10,017 bases of DNA from Oscillospiraceae bacterium (GCA_902798675.1 CADBXQ010000035.1:1-10017); one strand, 5' to 3'. Shown: positions 1-6,388, counted from the first letter of the stretch. Made by a program: numbers and translations. Notes: a model not told the origin generated them from the sequence alone.

Positions 1-130
1 TTGCATGGTTTTTGGGGACGAATTCGAGGATGGCTTAATTTGTTGGGTTTTTGAGCAAAGAGTCGGATTTTTTAAGCAGGGAGGGGGAGGGGACAAATAT
101 AACCCAAATCCAAAATACAAATTGTATATT
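1..130 (+). repeat. Dispersed repeat C, copy 1 (truncated by window edge)
   Basis: This stretch shares its two ends with positions about 3048-3170 (inverted) and 5372-5495 (same orientation). The left block is TTGCATGG, then a T-rich run, then GGGGACGAATTCGAGGA, with the 8-base palindrome CGAATTCG at 19-26. The right block is a G-rich run followed by GGGGACAAATATAACC at about 89-104. The middle (GCAAAGAGTCGGAT, then a G-rich run) matches the 3048-3170 copy closely and the 5372-5495 copy loosely. Similarity to the 3048-3170 copy continues to roughly position 130. A 73-codon open frame crosses this copy, but it lacks a ribosome binding site and has no recognisable product, so it is not called. 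Confidence 0.85.
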
Positions 131-269
131 TTCAAAATGCGCCCCTCTTCACTGGCAAACCCACGTTGATAAAAATAATCAAAAAACTCCCTTAATATGG
201 CGCTTTAAAGCATATCTTTTATTAAATCAATTAAAAAATAAAAAATTTAAAATTTATTTGCGAAATTAC

Positions 270-298
270 TAGACTTGGTGAATTAAAAATGATATAAT
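270..298 (+). promoter_or_regulatory. Candidate sigma-A promoter upstream of murA
   Basis: TAGACT (270-275) is followed after 17 bases by a perfect TATAAT (293-298), pointing at murA about 155 bases downstream. A second TTGACA lies at 398-403, but its spacing to the TATAAT at 427-432 is 23 bases, so it is a weaker alternative. The rest of 131-454 is AT-rich and shows no gene. Confidence 0.4.
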
Positions 299-454
299 AT
301 CCCAGTAGGTTTTTGAGCACTAATGTTATTTTGCTTAAATATCAGTCAACTTTTTTGCGCAAACTATATATATTGATGTTTTGCTTTTGAATTATTATTG
401 ACAACTATTTTAATTTAAAATATGTATATAATTTGTTAGTGGAGGAAATTGGTT

Positions 455-1741
455 TTGGAAAAATTTGTGATTAATGGCGGAATAAAATTAAATGGTGAAA
501 TAAATATAAATGGCGCTAAAAATGCTGCAGTTGCGATCATTCCCGCAACGCTTTTGGCAACTGGTCCTTGCGTCATCAACAATTTACCAGATATTAGCGA
601 TGTTGCTATTTGTTTTGAAATTTTAAAACAAATGGGCGCCAGAATAAAGCTCATAAATAAACATTCCTTTGAAATAGACACAACAGCGATAACCAACCCA
701 ACAGTTCCATATGACCTTGCAAAACGCATGCGAGCTTCATACTACTTTCTGGGAGCCTTGCTTGCCAGGTTTGGAGCGGCTAATGTGGCCATGCCTGGGG
801 GCTGCAACTTCGGAGTTCGCCCAATTAACCTTCACCTCAAAGGCTTTGACTTGTTGGGCGCAACCCACGAAATCGACGGCGGTATGATTAAAGTCACCTC
901 CAACAATCTAACCGGAACAAACATATATTTTGACGTGGTTTCGGTTGGCGCAACGATAAACATCCTTCTCGCAGCAACAAGCGCTGATGGCTTGACTGTT
1001 ATTGAAAATGCTGCCCGCGAGCCGCATATTGTTGATTTGGCAAATTTTTTAAATTCAATCGGCGCAAACATAATGGGAGCAGGAACGAGCGTTATAAAAA
1101 TCAAAGGGACCAAAAATTTTTCACACTCCAACTATTCAATAATTCCAGATCAAATCGAAGCTGGAACATATATGGCTATGGCTGCTGCAACCTGTGGCGA
1201 TGTCCTAATAAAAAACATCACGCCTAAACATCTAGAGTCCATAATAAACAAAATGAAAAGCATGGGCGTTGAAATTCAAGAATATGACGATAGCTTGCGG
1301 GTTCGGCGAGACGGGCCTTTAAACAAAGTTAATGTGACAACCCAGCCGCATCCTGGCTTTCCAACCGATATGCAGCCGCAGATCACAGCTTTGCTGACTC
1401 TCGCAAAAGGGACTAGCATCGTCACCGAAGGCATTTGGGACAGCAGATTTAAATATGTTGACGAACTGTGTCGTATGGGAGCGAATATATCTGTTGACGG
1501 GAAGGTTGCTGTTGTTGAAGGAATGGGTCATCTTACCGGAGCTCCGGTTGCTGCAACCGACCTGCGAGCTGGAGCCGCCATGATAATCGCTGCCCTGGCC
1601 GCAAAAGGGACAACCGAAATCGAAAATATACAATTCATCGAACGCGGATATGGAAATATAGTTAACAAATTAAAGTCTTTGGGCGCTCAAATTAAAAGAG
1701 TTGGCCTCAGCGACAGCATGGATTTTCCCCAAGCGCTTTAG
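455..1741 (+). CDS. murA: UDP-N-acetylglucosamine 1-carboxyvinyltransferase (MurA)
   Basis: This cytoplasmic enzyme transfers enolpyruvate from phosphoenolpyruvate to UDP-GlcNAc, the first committed step of peptidoglycan precursor synthesis. The 428-residue product has the usual family length. Visible hallmarks are the Lys-Asn pair in NGAKNAAVAIIPATLL (about residues 20-34), RMRASYYFLGALLARFG (about 91-107), PGGCNFGVRP with the catalytic, fosfomycin-reactive Cys at 117, the NAAREPHIVDLANFL stretch, and GFPTDMQPQ with its conserved Asp. Start choice: the TTG at 455 lies 9 bases after GGAGG (441-445) and gives the typical MEKFVINGG opening. An in-frame TTG at 449 is only 3 bases from the GGAGG. 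It is probably cotranscribed with the broken YycJ gene and rlmH, since no terminator is visible after its stop. Clostridia often carry two MurA paralogues, and which one this is cannot be decided here. Confidence 0.96.
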   Translation: MEKFVINGGIKLNGEININGAKNAAVAIIPATLLATGPCVINNLPDISDVAICFEILKQMGARIKLINKHSFEIDTTAITNPTVPYDLAKRMRASYYFLGALLARFGAANVAMPGGCNFGVRPINLHLKGFDLLGATHEIDGGMIKVTSNNLTGTNIYFDVVSVGATINILLAATSADGLTVIENAAREPHIVDLANFLNSIGANIMGAGTSVIKIKGTKNFSHSNYSIIPDQIEAGTYMAMAAATCGDVLIKNITPKHLESIINKMKSMGVEIQEYDDSLRVRRDGPLNKVNVTTQPHPGFPTDMQPQITALLTLAKGTSIVTEGIWDSRFKYVDELCRMGANISVDGKVAVVEGMGHLTGAPVAATDLRAGAAMIIAALAAKGTTEIENIQFIERGYGNIVNKLKSLGAQIKRVGLSDSMDFPQAL

Positions 1742-2026
1742 CTAAAAAAAGTTGACAGCTCATATGTTTTTTCGAAATAGTTATATATATCAGACAAGAG
1801 AGGCGGCATATTGGTTGACGCGGGTTTTGGCATAAGAAGCCTATTTACATACCTAAAAAACGCCAATATCTCGCCAATTGGAATAAAATCAATCTTGAGC
1901 TCGAAACTATGTGAAATAGACTCAAACAAAACTCCCAGTAACTGGCTGGAACAGGCTCAAAAAGCTTTCAACATGCCACCTACCCGGCTTTTTTTAAATC
2001 AAAACATGACCGCCAAATGCTTTTAA
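1742..2026 (+). pseudogene. Decayed YycJ-type MBL-fold hydrolase gene
   Basis: The reading frame shows LYISDKRGGILVDAGFG at 1781-1831, matching the N-terminal strand and 'VDAG' motif of YycJ/WalJ-type metallo-beta-lactamase-fold proteins, then PIGIKSIL, where the family normally continues into the zinc-binding HxHxDH. That motif and the whole catalytic middle are absent. The frame jumps to a segment (SNKTPSNWLEQAQKAF, about 1921-1970) resembling the 'NNTPELA' helix near the family's C-terminus. Upstream, the frame has a TAG at 1778, and the expected GNS-LYIS junction looks shifted by one base. The longest open piece begins at TTG 1811 (71 codons) without a clear ribosome binding site. Position just before rlmH fits, because YycJ-like genes commonly lie near rlmH in Firmicutes. 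The identification is inferred from short motifs. A short new gene is the alternative. Confidence 0.55.
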
Positions 2027-2075
2027 ACATTGCCCCGGTCAGAAACCCCGACAAAATATATGAGGTCTGAAGATT

Positions 2076-2555
2076 ATGGTTAAAATAGAAATACTTTGCA
2101 TTGGAAAGTTGAAAGAAAAACACCTAAACCAGGCGTGTGATGAATATATCAAACGCCTCACGCCTTTTTGCAGGATCAAAATAACGCAAATCCCAGAATA
2201 TAGATGCGACGGCGCAAACCCATCCCAAATCAAAAAAATCATCCAAGAAGAAGGCAACCGCATACTTAAAAAACTCAATAAAACATCATTCAAAATAGCT
2301 CTCTGCATCGAGGGGGAGCTCATGTCATCAGAGGAACTGGCAAAAAAATCACAAAAACTCCTCACGGGCGGCATCAGCAACATAACGCTGATCATTGGAG
2401 GTTCACACGGGCTTTCGCAAAAGGTTAAACAAGCCTCAAATTTCAAACTGTCCATGTCCCCCCTAACATTTCCGCATCAGCTAGCAAGAGTCATCCTCCT
2501 GGAACAGATCTATAGAGCATTTACAATTCAAAGCAGAAAAACATACCACAAATGA
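2076..2555 (+). CDS. rlmH: 23S rRNA (pseudouridine-1915 N3) methyltransferase RlmH
   Basis: RlmH is a SPOUT-class methyltransferase that uses S-adenosylmethionine to methylate pseudouridine 1915 in helix 69 of 23S rRNA. The 159-residue length is normal for the family. The start KIEILCIGKLKEKHL, the AdoMet-knot segment LIIGGSHGLS, and the C-terminal signature of about 25 residues (LTFPHQLARVILLEQIYRAF, then the terminal YHK) are all present, so the gene looks intact. The ATG at 2076 is preceded by GAGG at 2062-2065. It follows murA and the YycJ remnant on the same strand. Its stop codon lies 6 bases from the 3' end of a convergent tRNA-Ser gene, leaving no room for a separate terminator. Confidence 0.96.
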   Translation: MVKIEILCIGKLKEKHLNQACDEYIKRLTPFCRIKITQIPEYRCDGANPSQIKKIIQEEGNRILKKLNKTSFKIALCIEGELMSSEELAKKSQKLLTGGISNITLIIGGSHGLSQKVKQASNFKLSMSPLTFPHQLARVILLEQIYRAFTIQSRKTYHK

Positions 2556-2561
2556 AGACTA

Positions 2562-2652
2562 TGGCGGAGGAGGAGGGATTCGAACCCTCGCGCCGGTTTC
2601 CCGACCTACACCCTTAGCAGGGGCGCCTCTTCACCAACTTGAGTACTCCTCC
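2562..2652 (-). tRNA. tRNA-Ser(GCT)
   Basis: Read on the minus strand, the gene has a 7-bp acceptor stem (GGAGGAG/CTCCTCC), a G discriminator with encoded CCA, a GTTCGAA T-loop, and an anticodon loop CTGCTAA giving anticodon GCT (plus-strand 2616-2618). The long variable arm typical of tRNA-Ser makes it 91 bases. It reads AGC/AGU serine codons. It is the last gene of the tRNA group and converges on rlmH. Confidence 0.95.
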
Positions 2653-2678
2653 ATAGCGAAAAACAATATCTTCAAAAA

Positions 2679-2767
2679 TGGCGGAAAGAGTGGGATTCGA
2701 ACCCACGGTCCCTTGCGGGATCACCGGTTTTCAAGACCGGCTCCTTAAACCACTCGGACATCTTTCC
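2679..2767 (-). tRNA. tRNA-Ser(TGA)
   Basis: On the minus strand, the acceptor stem GGAAAGA pairs with TCTTTCC and is followed by G-CCA. The anticodon loop CTTGAAA gives anticodon TGA (plus-strand 2731-2733), and a long variable arm (CCCGCAAGGG hairpin) marks it as serine class II. The 89-base gene reads UCN codons, mainly UCA. It lies 26 bases upstream of tRNA-Ser(GCT), with its own promoter just upstream. Confidence 0.96.
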
Positions 2768-2783
2768 CCAAAACCACAATAGG

Positions 2784-2812
2784 ATTATACCAGTTCAAAA
2801 CCAATTTGTCAA
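2784..2812 (-). promoter_or_regulatory. Consensus sigma-A promoter for the two tRNA-Ser genes
   Basis: On the minus strand TTGACA (plus 2807-2812) and TATAAT (plus 2784-2789) are both perfect and exactly 17 bases apart. The start site would fall about 10 bases before the mature 5' end of tRNA-Ser(TGA). It lies between tRNA-Val and tRNA-Ser(TGA), so the serine tRNAs can be transcribed independently of tRNA-Val. Confidence 0.85.
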
Positions 2813-2849
2813 CAAAAAAATTAAAAAATTTCCAGAAAAACTCGGGATA

Positions 2850-2926
2850 TGGTGGGAATAACTGGACTTGAACCAGTGACCTCTTGCATGTCAAGCAAGC
2901 ACTCTAACCAGCTGAGCTATACTCCC
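2850..2926 (-). tRNA. tRNA-Val(GAC)
   Basis: On the minus strand the acceptor stem GGGAGTA pairs with TATTCCC (one G-T pair), with an A discriminator and encoded CCA. The D-arm has GGTT. The anticodon stem CTTGC/GCAAG carries loop TTGACAT, anticodon GAC (plus-strand 2890-2892), and the T-loop is TTCAAGT. The 77-base gene reads GUC/GUU valine codons. Confidence 0.95.
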
Positions 2927-2939
2927 AAGCGCTTTCCCA

Positions 2940-2968
2940 ATTATATCACAAACAAATTTCAATGTCAA
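2940..2968 (-). promoter_or_regulatory. Consensus sigma-A promoter for tRNA-Val
   Basis: On the minus strand a perfect TTGACA (plus 2963-2968) and a perfect TATAAT (plus 2940-2945) are separated by 17 bases, placing transcription start a few bases before tRNA-Val. Because no strong terminator separates the genes, it may also feed the serine tRNAs. Confidence 0.85.
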
Positions 2969-3047
2969 GAGAAATTTAAAAAAAATTATTTTTTTGTTCG
3001 AATTCATAACATAACGTGTTAAAATTAGTTTGGCAACAATAAAATAT

Positions 3048-3170
3048 CACATTTTGTATTTAGATTTGGGTTATATTTGTCCCCTCAATCCCCCTCCTTA
3101 AAATATCCGACTCTTTGCTAAAAAAACCGTCTCTTTCAAACAGTCCTCGAATTCGTCCCCAAAAAGCCAT
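3048..3170 (-). repeat. Dispersed repeat C, copy 2 (left boundary of the glycosyltransferase block)
   Basis: On the minus strand this copy runs from ATGGCTTTTTGGGGACGAATT (plus 3150-3170; palindrome CGAATTCG at 3148-3155) to GGGGACAAATATAACCC (about plus 3068-3084). It shares the AGCAAAGAGTCGGAT middle with copy 1, and similarity to copy 1 continues about 30 bases past the GGGGAC end. Its orientation is opposite to copies 1 and 3, so copies 2 and 3 form inverted boundaries around 3171-5371. Confidence 0.85.
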
Positions 3171-3225
3171 GTAGGAAGCCACTTGAGCGCTGCCATGAGA
3201 CCATCGACCATGCAATTCAACCTTG

Positions 3226-3317
3226 CTCAAGGACAAGTCCAGTTGAAAGCATTCGTGACAAGTGGTAGGCTAATGTCCTTGAGGGCTGTCCCCTCACAAC
3301 TGCCTGTAATATTAAAC
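3226..3317 (-). repeat. Repeat modules B and A, left copies
   Basis: Module B (3226-3283) is 58 bases long, ends in the inverted repeat CTCAAGGAC / GTCCTTGAG, and matches 5263-5320 on the opposite strand at about 48 of 58 positions by eye; most differences are transitions. Module A (about 3291-3317) carries GTTTAATATTACAG plus GTTGTGAG on the minus strand and matches 5325-5349. On the minus strand the order here is A then B, whereas the right-hand copies run B then A, as if both were cut from a repeating A-B unit. Confidence 0.8.
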
Positions 3318-3342
3318 TTCTAATTTCCAAAAATTTTGCAAT

Positions 3343-3380
3343 AAAAAGCAGGAGTAGCGTTTTTTTGCGCGCCACTCCTA
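3343..3380 (-). terminator. Rho-independent terminator of the glycosyltransferase gene
   Basis: On the minus strand AGGAGT-G-GCG style arms (plus 3370-3379) pair with plus 3350-3359: six base pairs, one mismatch, three base pairs, around a loop containing a run of A. A TTTTTAT tract (plus 3341-3347) follows two bases later. It sits about 50 bases after the stop codon of the minus-strand gene. Confidence 0.7.
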
Positions 3381-3431
3381 CTTCAAAATATATATTTTTA
3401 ATTTTACCGACAGTCATATATATTGTCGAAA

Positions 3432-5060
3432 TTATGCTGATTTTTTTAAATCACCGGGCTTGCTCGAGCTTGGTTTATCTGCGTTTTTCTTAATTTTAAC
3501 TAGCTTGTTTGGCCTGGGTTTTCGAGCCCTATTTGGTTTATTTGCACTTGGTTTATCTTCGAATTTTTCAAGCTTAAATCTCTGGTTATCTTCAGCGTGT
3601 ATGGGCCAGCAATGAATATTAGCGCCATTTATTGCTTTAGCGCCATAAACATCCATACACATATTATTGCACTTAGACACAAGACAATAATATCCCTCTC
3701 CATCAGGAACAATAAACCACTTCTGCGCATCAGTTCCATTGTCACAATACTGCCATATATTAGTCCCATTTTGCTTGCCGGAGGCTGAAACATCAATAAA
3801 TTTCCCAGAGCAAATCGCCTTTATTGTGTAGTATCCGTCGGAATTGTATTGCACTTTAAATTTTTGAGCATTTGTTCCATTTTTTTGCCACAGTTGCAAA
3901 TTTGCCTTGTCATTTTTACTACATTGGTTTATATCTAGGCACATATTCGGGTTAAGTTTGCTTGAAATGGTGTATATGCCGTCTGGGATGGGTTTTTCTG
4001 GTTTTGTTTTTGAGTCAGCGATCAACAGCATAGATTTTAATCTGATTCTTTCTTTAATGGGCAATTGATTTATTACGTCATCTTGAAGTAACCCAGCATC
4101 TAGAAAGAAGTCTAGTAAAGGCTTGTTACCACTTATGGCAGGACAAAGAAATCTATGATTCAGAATTAAATGCAAAAACTCAGCTTTTGTTCTTTCATCC
4201 CCGAAATATTCGAAATTTTTAAAATATCCATAAATATCTTTAATAGCATCCGTTCTTTTACATACGGAGCCTGGGTTCAATTTTCCCTTACATATACGAG
4301 CAGTTATCGATATATCATTTTTTCTATATGTATATAGTCTATCAGGAATGAATACCAACTTACGCGCTTTAGAAAAACACAATATATTAAAACATTGATC
4401 CTGTCCGCTTTTTACTTCATCAAAAAATCTCAAACTGTTATCTTTTAAAAATTTATTTTTATATACACCTAGAAAAATAGCTATATTGTTATTATAAGCG
4501 AGCACTTTATTAATATTTTTATTCGTATCATTTACAAATTTGAACTCATTATTAACGTGACATTCTTGAAAAAACGGTGCCCCTCCTCTTTCCTCACATT
4601 TCACGGAACACCTGACAATATCCGCATCATAATCTTTAGATGCGTTATAGCATTTTTCTGACATAGTGGGGTCTATAGTATCATCACTATCCAAAAATTG
4701 TATGTATTCTCCTTGGGCTATCTCCATTCCTTTATTTCTAGCCACTGAAGGTCCACCATTTTCCTGATGAATAACTTTAAATCTTGCTGGGTCAGATCTT
4801 GCATATTCATCTAGGATTTCCCCGCTTCCATTAGTTGATCCATCATCAATGCAAATTATTTCAATGTCCTTTAAAGTTTGATTTTTAGCGCTGTTTAAAC
4901 AATCTCTTAATAAATTTTCAGGTGTATTGTAAACTGGGATTATTATTGATACTTTGGGATCTTCTGCAAAAACTTCAAATGAAATTGTTGACAAAAACAA
5001 AATCACGGTTAGCATCATCGACATTAACTTTTGAAAGTTATTTAAAATTAGCTTTTTCAT
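3432..5060 (-). CDS. Exported GT2-type glycosyltransferase with ricin-B lectin domain
   Basis: This is a 542-residue protein. Residues 1-32 form a Sec-type signal peptide (Lys-rich start, hydrophobic core, FAED cleavage-like site). A GT-A family-2 domain starts at once: VSIIIPVYN (37-45), IDDGS (71-75), NGGPSVARNKG (101-111), the metal-binding QFLDSDD (121-127), and a GQDQCFN segment near 209. Residues 358-497 form a ricin-type beta-trefoil with three repeats, each ending in a QxW-like motif (QKF 399, QKW 446, QRF 493), which suggests carbohydrate binding. The tail (501-542) is rich in Lys and Pro with the near-repeats DKPSANKP and DKPSSSKP. AAGGAGGGG (plus 5066-5074) precedes the ATG, and a terminator follows, so it is a single-gene unit. 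No clear promoter is visible at 5075-5262, though TTGACA occurs on the minus strand at plus 5172-5177. Domain calls are firm. Acceptor, location and role are unknown. It sits alone between inverted repeats, suggesting transfer. Confidence 0.88.
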   Translation of the reverse strand: MKKLILNNFQKLMSMMLTVILFLSTISFEVFAEDPKVSIIIPVYNTPENLLRDCLNSAKNQTLKDIEIICIDDGSTNGSGEILDEYARSDPARFKVIHQENGGPSVARNKGMEIAQGEYIQFLDSDDTIDPTMSEKCYNASKDYDADIVRCSVKCEERGGAPFFQECHVNNEFKFVNDTNKNINKVLAYNNNIAIFLGVYKNKFLKDNSLRFFDEVKSGQDQCFNILCFSKARKLVFIPDRLYTYRKNDISITARICKGKLNPGSVCKRTDAIKDIYGYFKNFEYFGDERTKAEFLHLILNHRFLCPAISGNKPLLDFFLDAGLLQDDVINQLPIKERIRLKSMLLIADSKTKPEKPIPDGIYTISSKLNPNMCLDINQCSKNDKANLQLWQKNGTNAQKFKVQYNSDGYYTIKAICSGKFIDVSASGKQNGTNIWQYCDNGTDAQKWFIVPDGEGYYCLVSKCNNMCMDVYGAKAINGANIHCWPIHAEDNQRFKLEKFEDKPSANKPNRARKPRPNKLVKIKKNADKPSSSKPGDLKKSA

Positions 5061-5129
5061 AAAAACCCCTCCTTGAATATAATAAATTTAAAAAATAGAT
5101 TATTGTTTTCACATCAACATTTACTTTGC

Positions 5130-5147
5130 TTACAACATTTATTGTAA
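5130..5147. promoter_or_regulatory. Small inverted repeat upstream of the glycosyltransferase gene
   Basis: TTACAA and TTGTAA are separated by 6 bases, about 70 bases upstream of the minus-strand start codon. This could be an operator, but such palindromes are easily found by chance in AT-rich DNA. The remainder of 5061-5262 shows no gene. Confidence 0.25.
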
Positions 5148-5262
5148 ACTAAAAAAGGGAAAAACACAATTGTCAAATTCACCAAATTTTCGAGTGGTTT
5201 TTTGTTTAATTTGACGAAATGCAAAATATTTTATATTAATTAAAAGCAAGATTTTAATTGAG

Positions 5263-5352
5263 CTCAAGGACGCCGAACTACCACTTGTCACGGACGCTTT
5301 CAACTTGACTCGTCCTTGAGCGGGGTTTAATATTACAGCCCGTTGTGAGCGG
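5263..5352 (+). repeat. Repeat modules B and A, right copies
   Basis: Module B (5263-5320) is 58 bases with CTCAAGGAC at one end and GTCCTTGAG at the other, so it can fold into a hairpin. Module A (5325-5352) has GTTTAATATTACAG and GTTGTGAG. Both match the left copies at 3226-3317 in inverted orientation, with exactly the same 58-base module length. A short GC-rich stretch (GGGCGGCGC) joins A to repeat C. Confidence 0.8.
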
Positions 5353-5371
5353 GCGGCGCTTTAAACGGCTT

Positions 5372-5495
5372 TTGCATGGCTTTTGGGAACGAATTCGAGG
5401 ATGGCTTAATTACATATGGTAATATAATTGGAAAAGCAGTCTTGATTGAGCAGGGGAGGGGAGGGGACAAATATAACCTAAAATATATTTTTTTG
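5372..5495 (+). repeat. Dispersed repeat C, copy 3 (right boundary of the glycosyltransferase block)
   Basis: It opens with TTGCATGGCTTTTGGGAACG and the CGAATTCG palindrome (5390-5397), continues with GAGGATGGCTTAATT as in copy 1, and ends with GGGGACAAATATAACC at 5463-5478. The middle is the most diverged of the three copies. It has the same orientation as copy 1 and the opposite one to copy 2. Confidence 0.85.
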
Positions 5496-5510
5496 CCAGC
5501 ATCCCAAATG

Positions 5511-5543
5511 TTGACAATTATTTGAAATCTTTTGCTCTATAAT
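5511..5543 (+). promoter_or_regulatory. Candidate promoter of the sporulation cluster (wide spacing)
   Basis: A perfect TTGACA (5511-5516) and a perfect TATAAT (5538-5543) precede spoIIAA but are 21 bases apart instead of about 17. The Spo0A-activated spoIIG promoter of Bacillus subtilis is also a sigma-A promoter with abnormally wide spacing, and the reverse complement of the -35 region, TTGTCAA, resembles a Spo0A box (TGTCGAA) with one mismatch. Spo0A control is inferred. Confidence 0.4.
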
Positions 5544-5622
5544 CGTTTTAGAGCATATTTTTGCGTCTAAAAATCATGATTGGTTTTTGATATATTATAA
5601 TAATTTGAATGGGGTGATGAGT

Positions 5623-5970
5623 GTGGACGTTAAAATTGAGCTTGAGGGCGGGGATATGATTGCCTATTTAAACGGCGAAATAGACCATCATGGCGCTGCA
5701 AAAATCAGAAATGATATAGATTTGAGGATTGAAGGGGCGCATCCTGAGCTTTTGATTTTGGATTTCACAAATGTTAGTTTTATGGATTCGTCCGGGATTG
5801 GCTTGATTATGGGCAGGTATAAGCTGATGAAAGATATTGGAGGGGTGTTGAAAATAACCAATCCCTCGCCGCAGATTAAAAAAGTTATGAAATTAGCCGG
5901 AATCGATCGTCTCGCGAGTATCCAGCGCCTGAAACAAAAAAGAAGGAGTGATTATTTTGATAAAAAATGA
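5623..5970 (+). CDS. spoIIAA: Anti-sigma F factor antagonist SpoIIAA
   Basis: This is a STAS-domain protein of 115 residues, the usual size. In the forespore, unphosphorylated SpoIIAA binds the SpoIIAB-ADP complex and frees sigma-F; SpoIIAB inactivates it by phosphorylating a serine. The motif GEIDHHGA (about residues 18-25) and the phosphorylation loop SFMDSSGIGLIMGRYK, with its serine pair at 56-57, match the family closely. Start choice: GTG 5623 has GGGGTGAT (5611-5618) at good distance. ATG 5617 overlaps that site but would align equally well with Bacillus SpoIIAA, and a TTG at 5587 is further upstream; the exact start is uncertain by two codons. It is the first gene of the cluster and overlaps spoIIAB by 14 bases, suggesting translational coupling. 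Confidence 0.95.
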   Translation: MDVKIELEGGDMIAYLNGEIDHHGAAKIRNDIDLRIEGAHPELLILDFTNVSFMDSSGIGLIMGRYKLMKDIGGVLKITNPSPQIKKVMKLAGIDRLASIQRLKQKRRSDYFDKK

Positions 5971-6388
5971 AATGAAGTTGCAAATTCCCAGCAGATCATC
6001 TAATGAAAGCTTTGCACGAATTGCAGTTGCGTCGTTTTTTGCGCAGTTAGATCCGACAGTTGACGAAATATCGGACATTAAAACCGCTGTTTCTGAGGCG
6101 GTCACCAATTCGATTGTTCATGGATATATGAATGAAATTGGTGATATATTTATACATGCTAAAATATTGGACGATGATCGAATATATATACGCATAAGGG
6201 ATAAGGGATGCGGGATAGACGACATAAAGCAGGCCATGGAGCCAATGTTCACAACCTGCAAAAGTGGCGAAAGAAGCGGCTTGGGGTTCACCGTTATGCA
6301 AAGTTTTATGGACAATTTGAAGGTTAGGTCTAGGAAGGGAAAGGGGACGACGGTTATTTTAACCAAGACTCTTAAAAAGCGCATATGA
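5957..6388 (+). CDS. spoIIAB: Anti-sigma F factor / serine kinase SpoIIAB
   Basis: SpoIIAB is a GHKL-fold protein kinase that holds sigma-F inactive with ATP bound and phosphorylates SpoIIAA. The 143-residue product shows NESFARIAVASFFAQLDP (about residues 16-33), the N-box SEAVTNSIVHGYMN (46-59), the G1 box RDKGCGIDD (81-89) and the G2 region GERSGLGFTVM (104-114). The key catalytic and nucleotide-binding motifs all look intact. The TTG at 5957 is preferred: AAGGAG (5943-5948) lies 8 bases upstream and the product starts MIKNEMKLQ like other SpoIIAB proteins. A GTG at 5948 overlaps the ribosome binding site. The stop overlaps the sigF start as ATGA. Confidence 0.96.
   Translation: MIKNEMKLQIPSRSSNESFARIAVASFFAQLDPTVDEISDIKTAVSEAVTNSIVHGYMNEIGDIFIHAKILDDDRIYIRIRDKGCGIDDIKQAMEPMFTTCKSGERSGLGFTVMQSFMDNLKVRSRKGKGTTVILTKTLKKRI

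Noticed and set aside
51..272. Open frame of 73 codons on the plus strand
   Set aside because: It starts inside repeat C, has no ribosome binding site, and shows low-complexity, non-protein-like sequence.
832..1131. Minus-strand open frames inside murA (also 436-729 and 1319-1633)
   Set aside because: They are shadows of a highly conserved plus-strand gene and carry no family motifs.
3226..3283. Module B as an integron attC site
   Set aside because: Length and hairpin shape fit loosely, but the expected GTTRRRY and RYYYAAC core sites at the ends are absent and no integrase is in the window.
3217..3417. Open frame of 66 codons on the minus strand
   Set aside because: It spans repeat modules A and B and overlaps the terminator hairpin; no ribosome binding site or recognisable domain.
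3048..5495. Repeats A, B and C as a CRISPR array
   Set aside because: Copies are few, long, diverged and in both orientations, with no regular spacers or cas genes.
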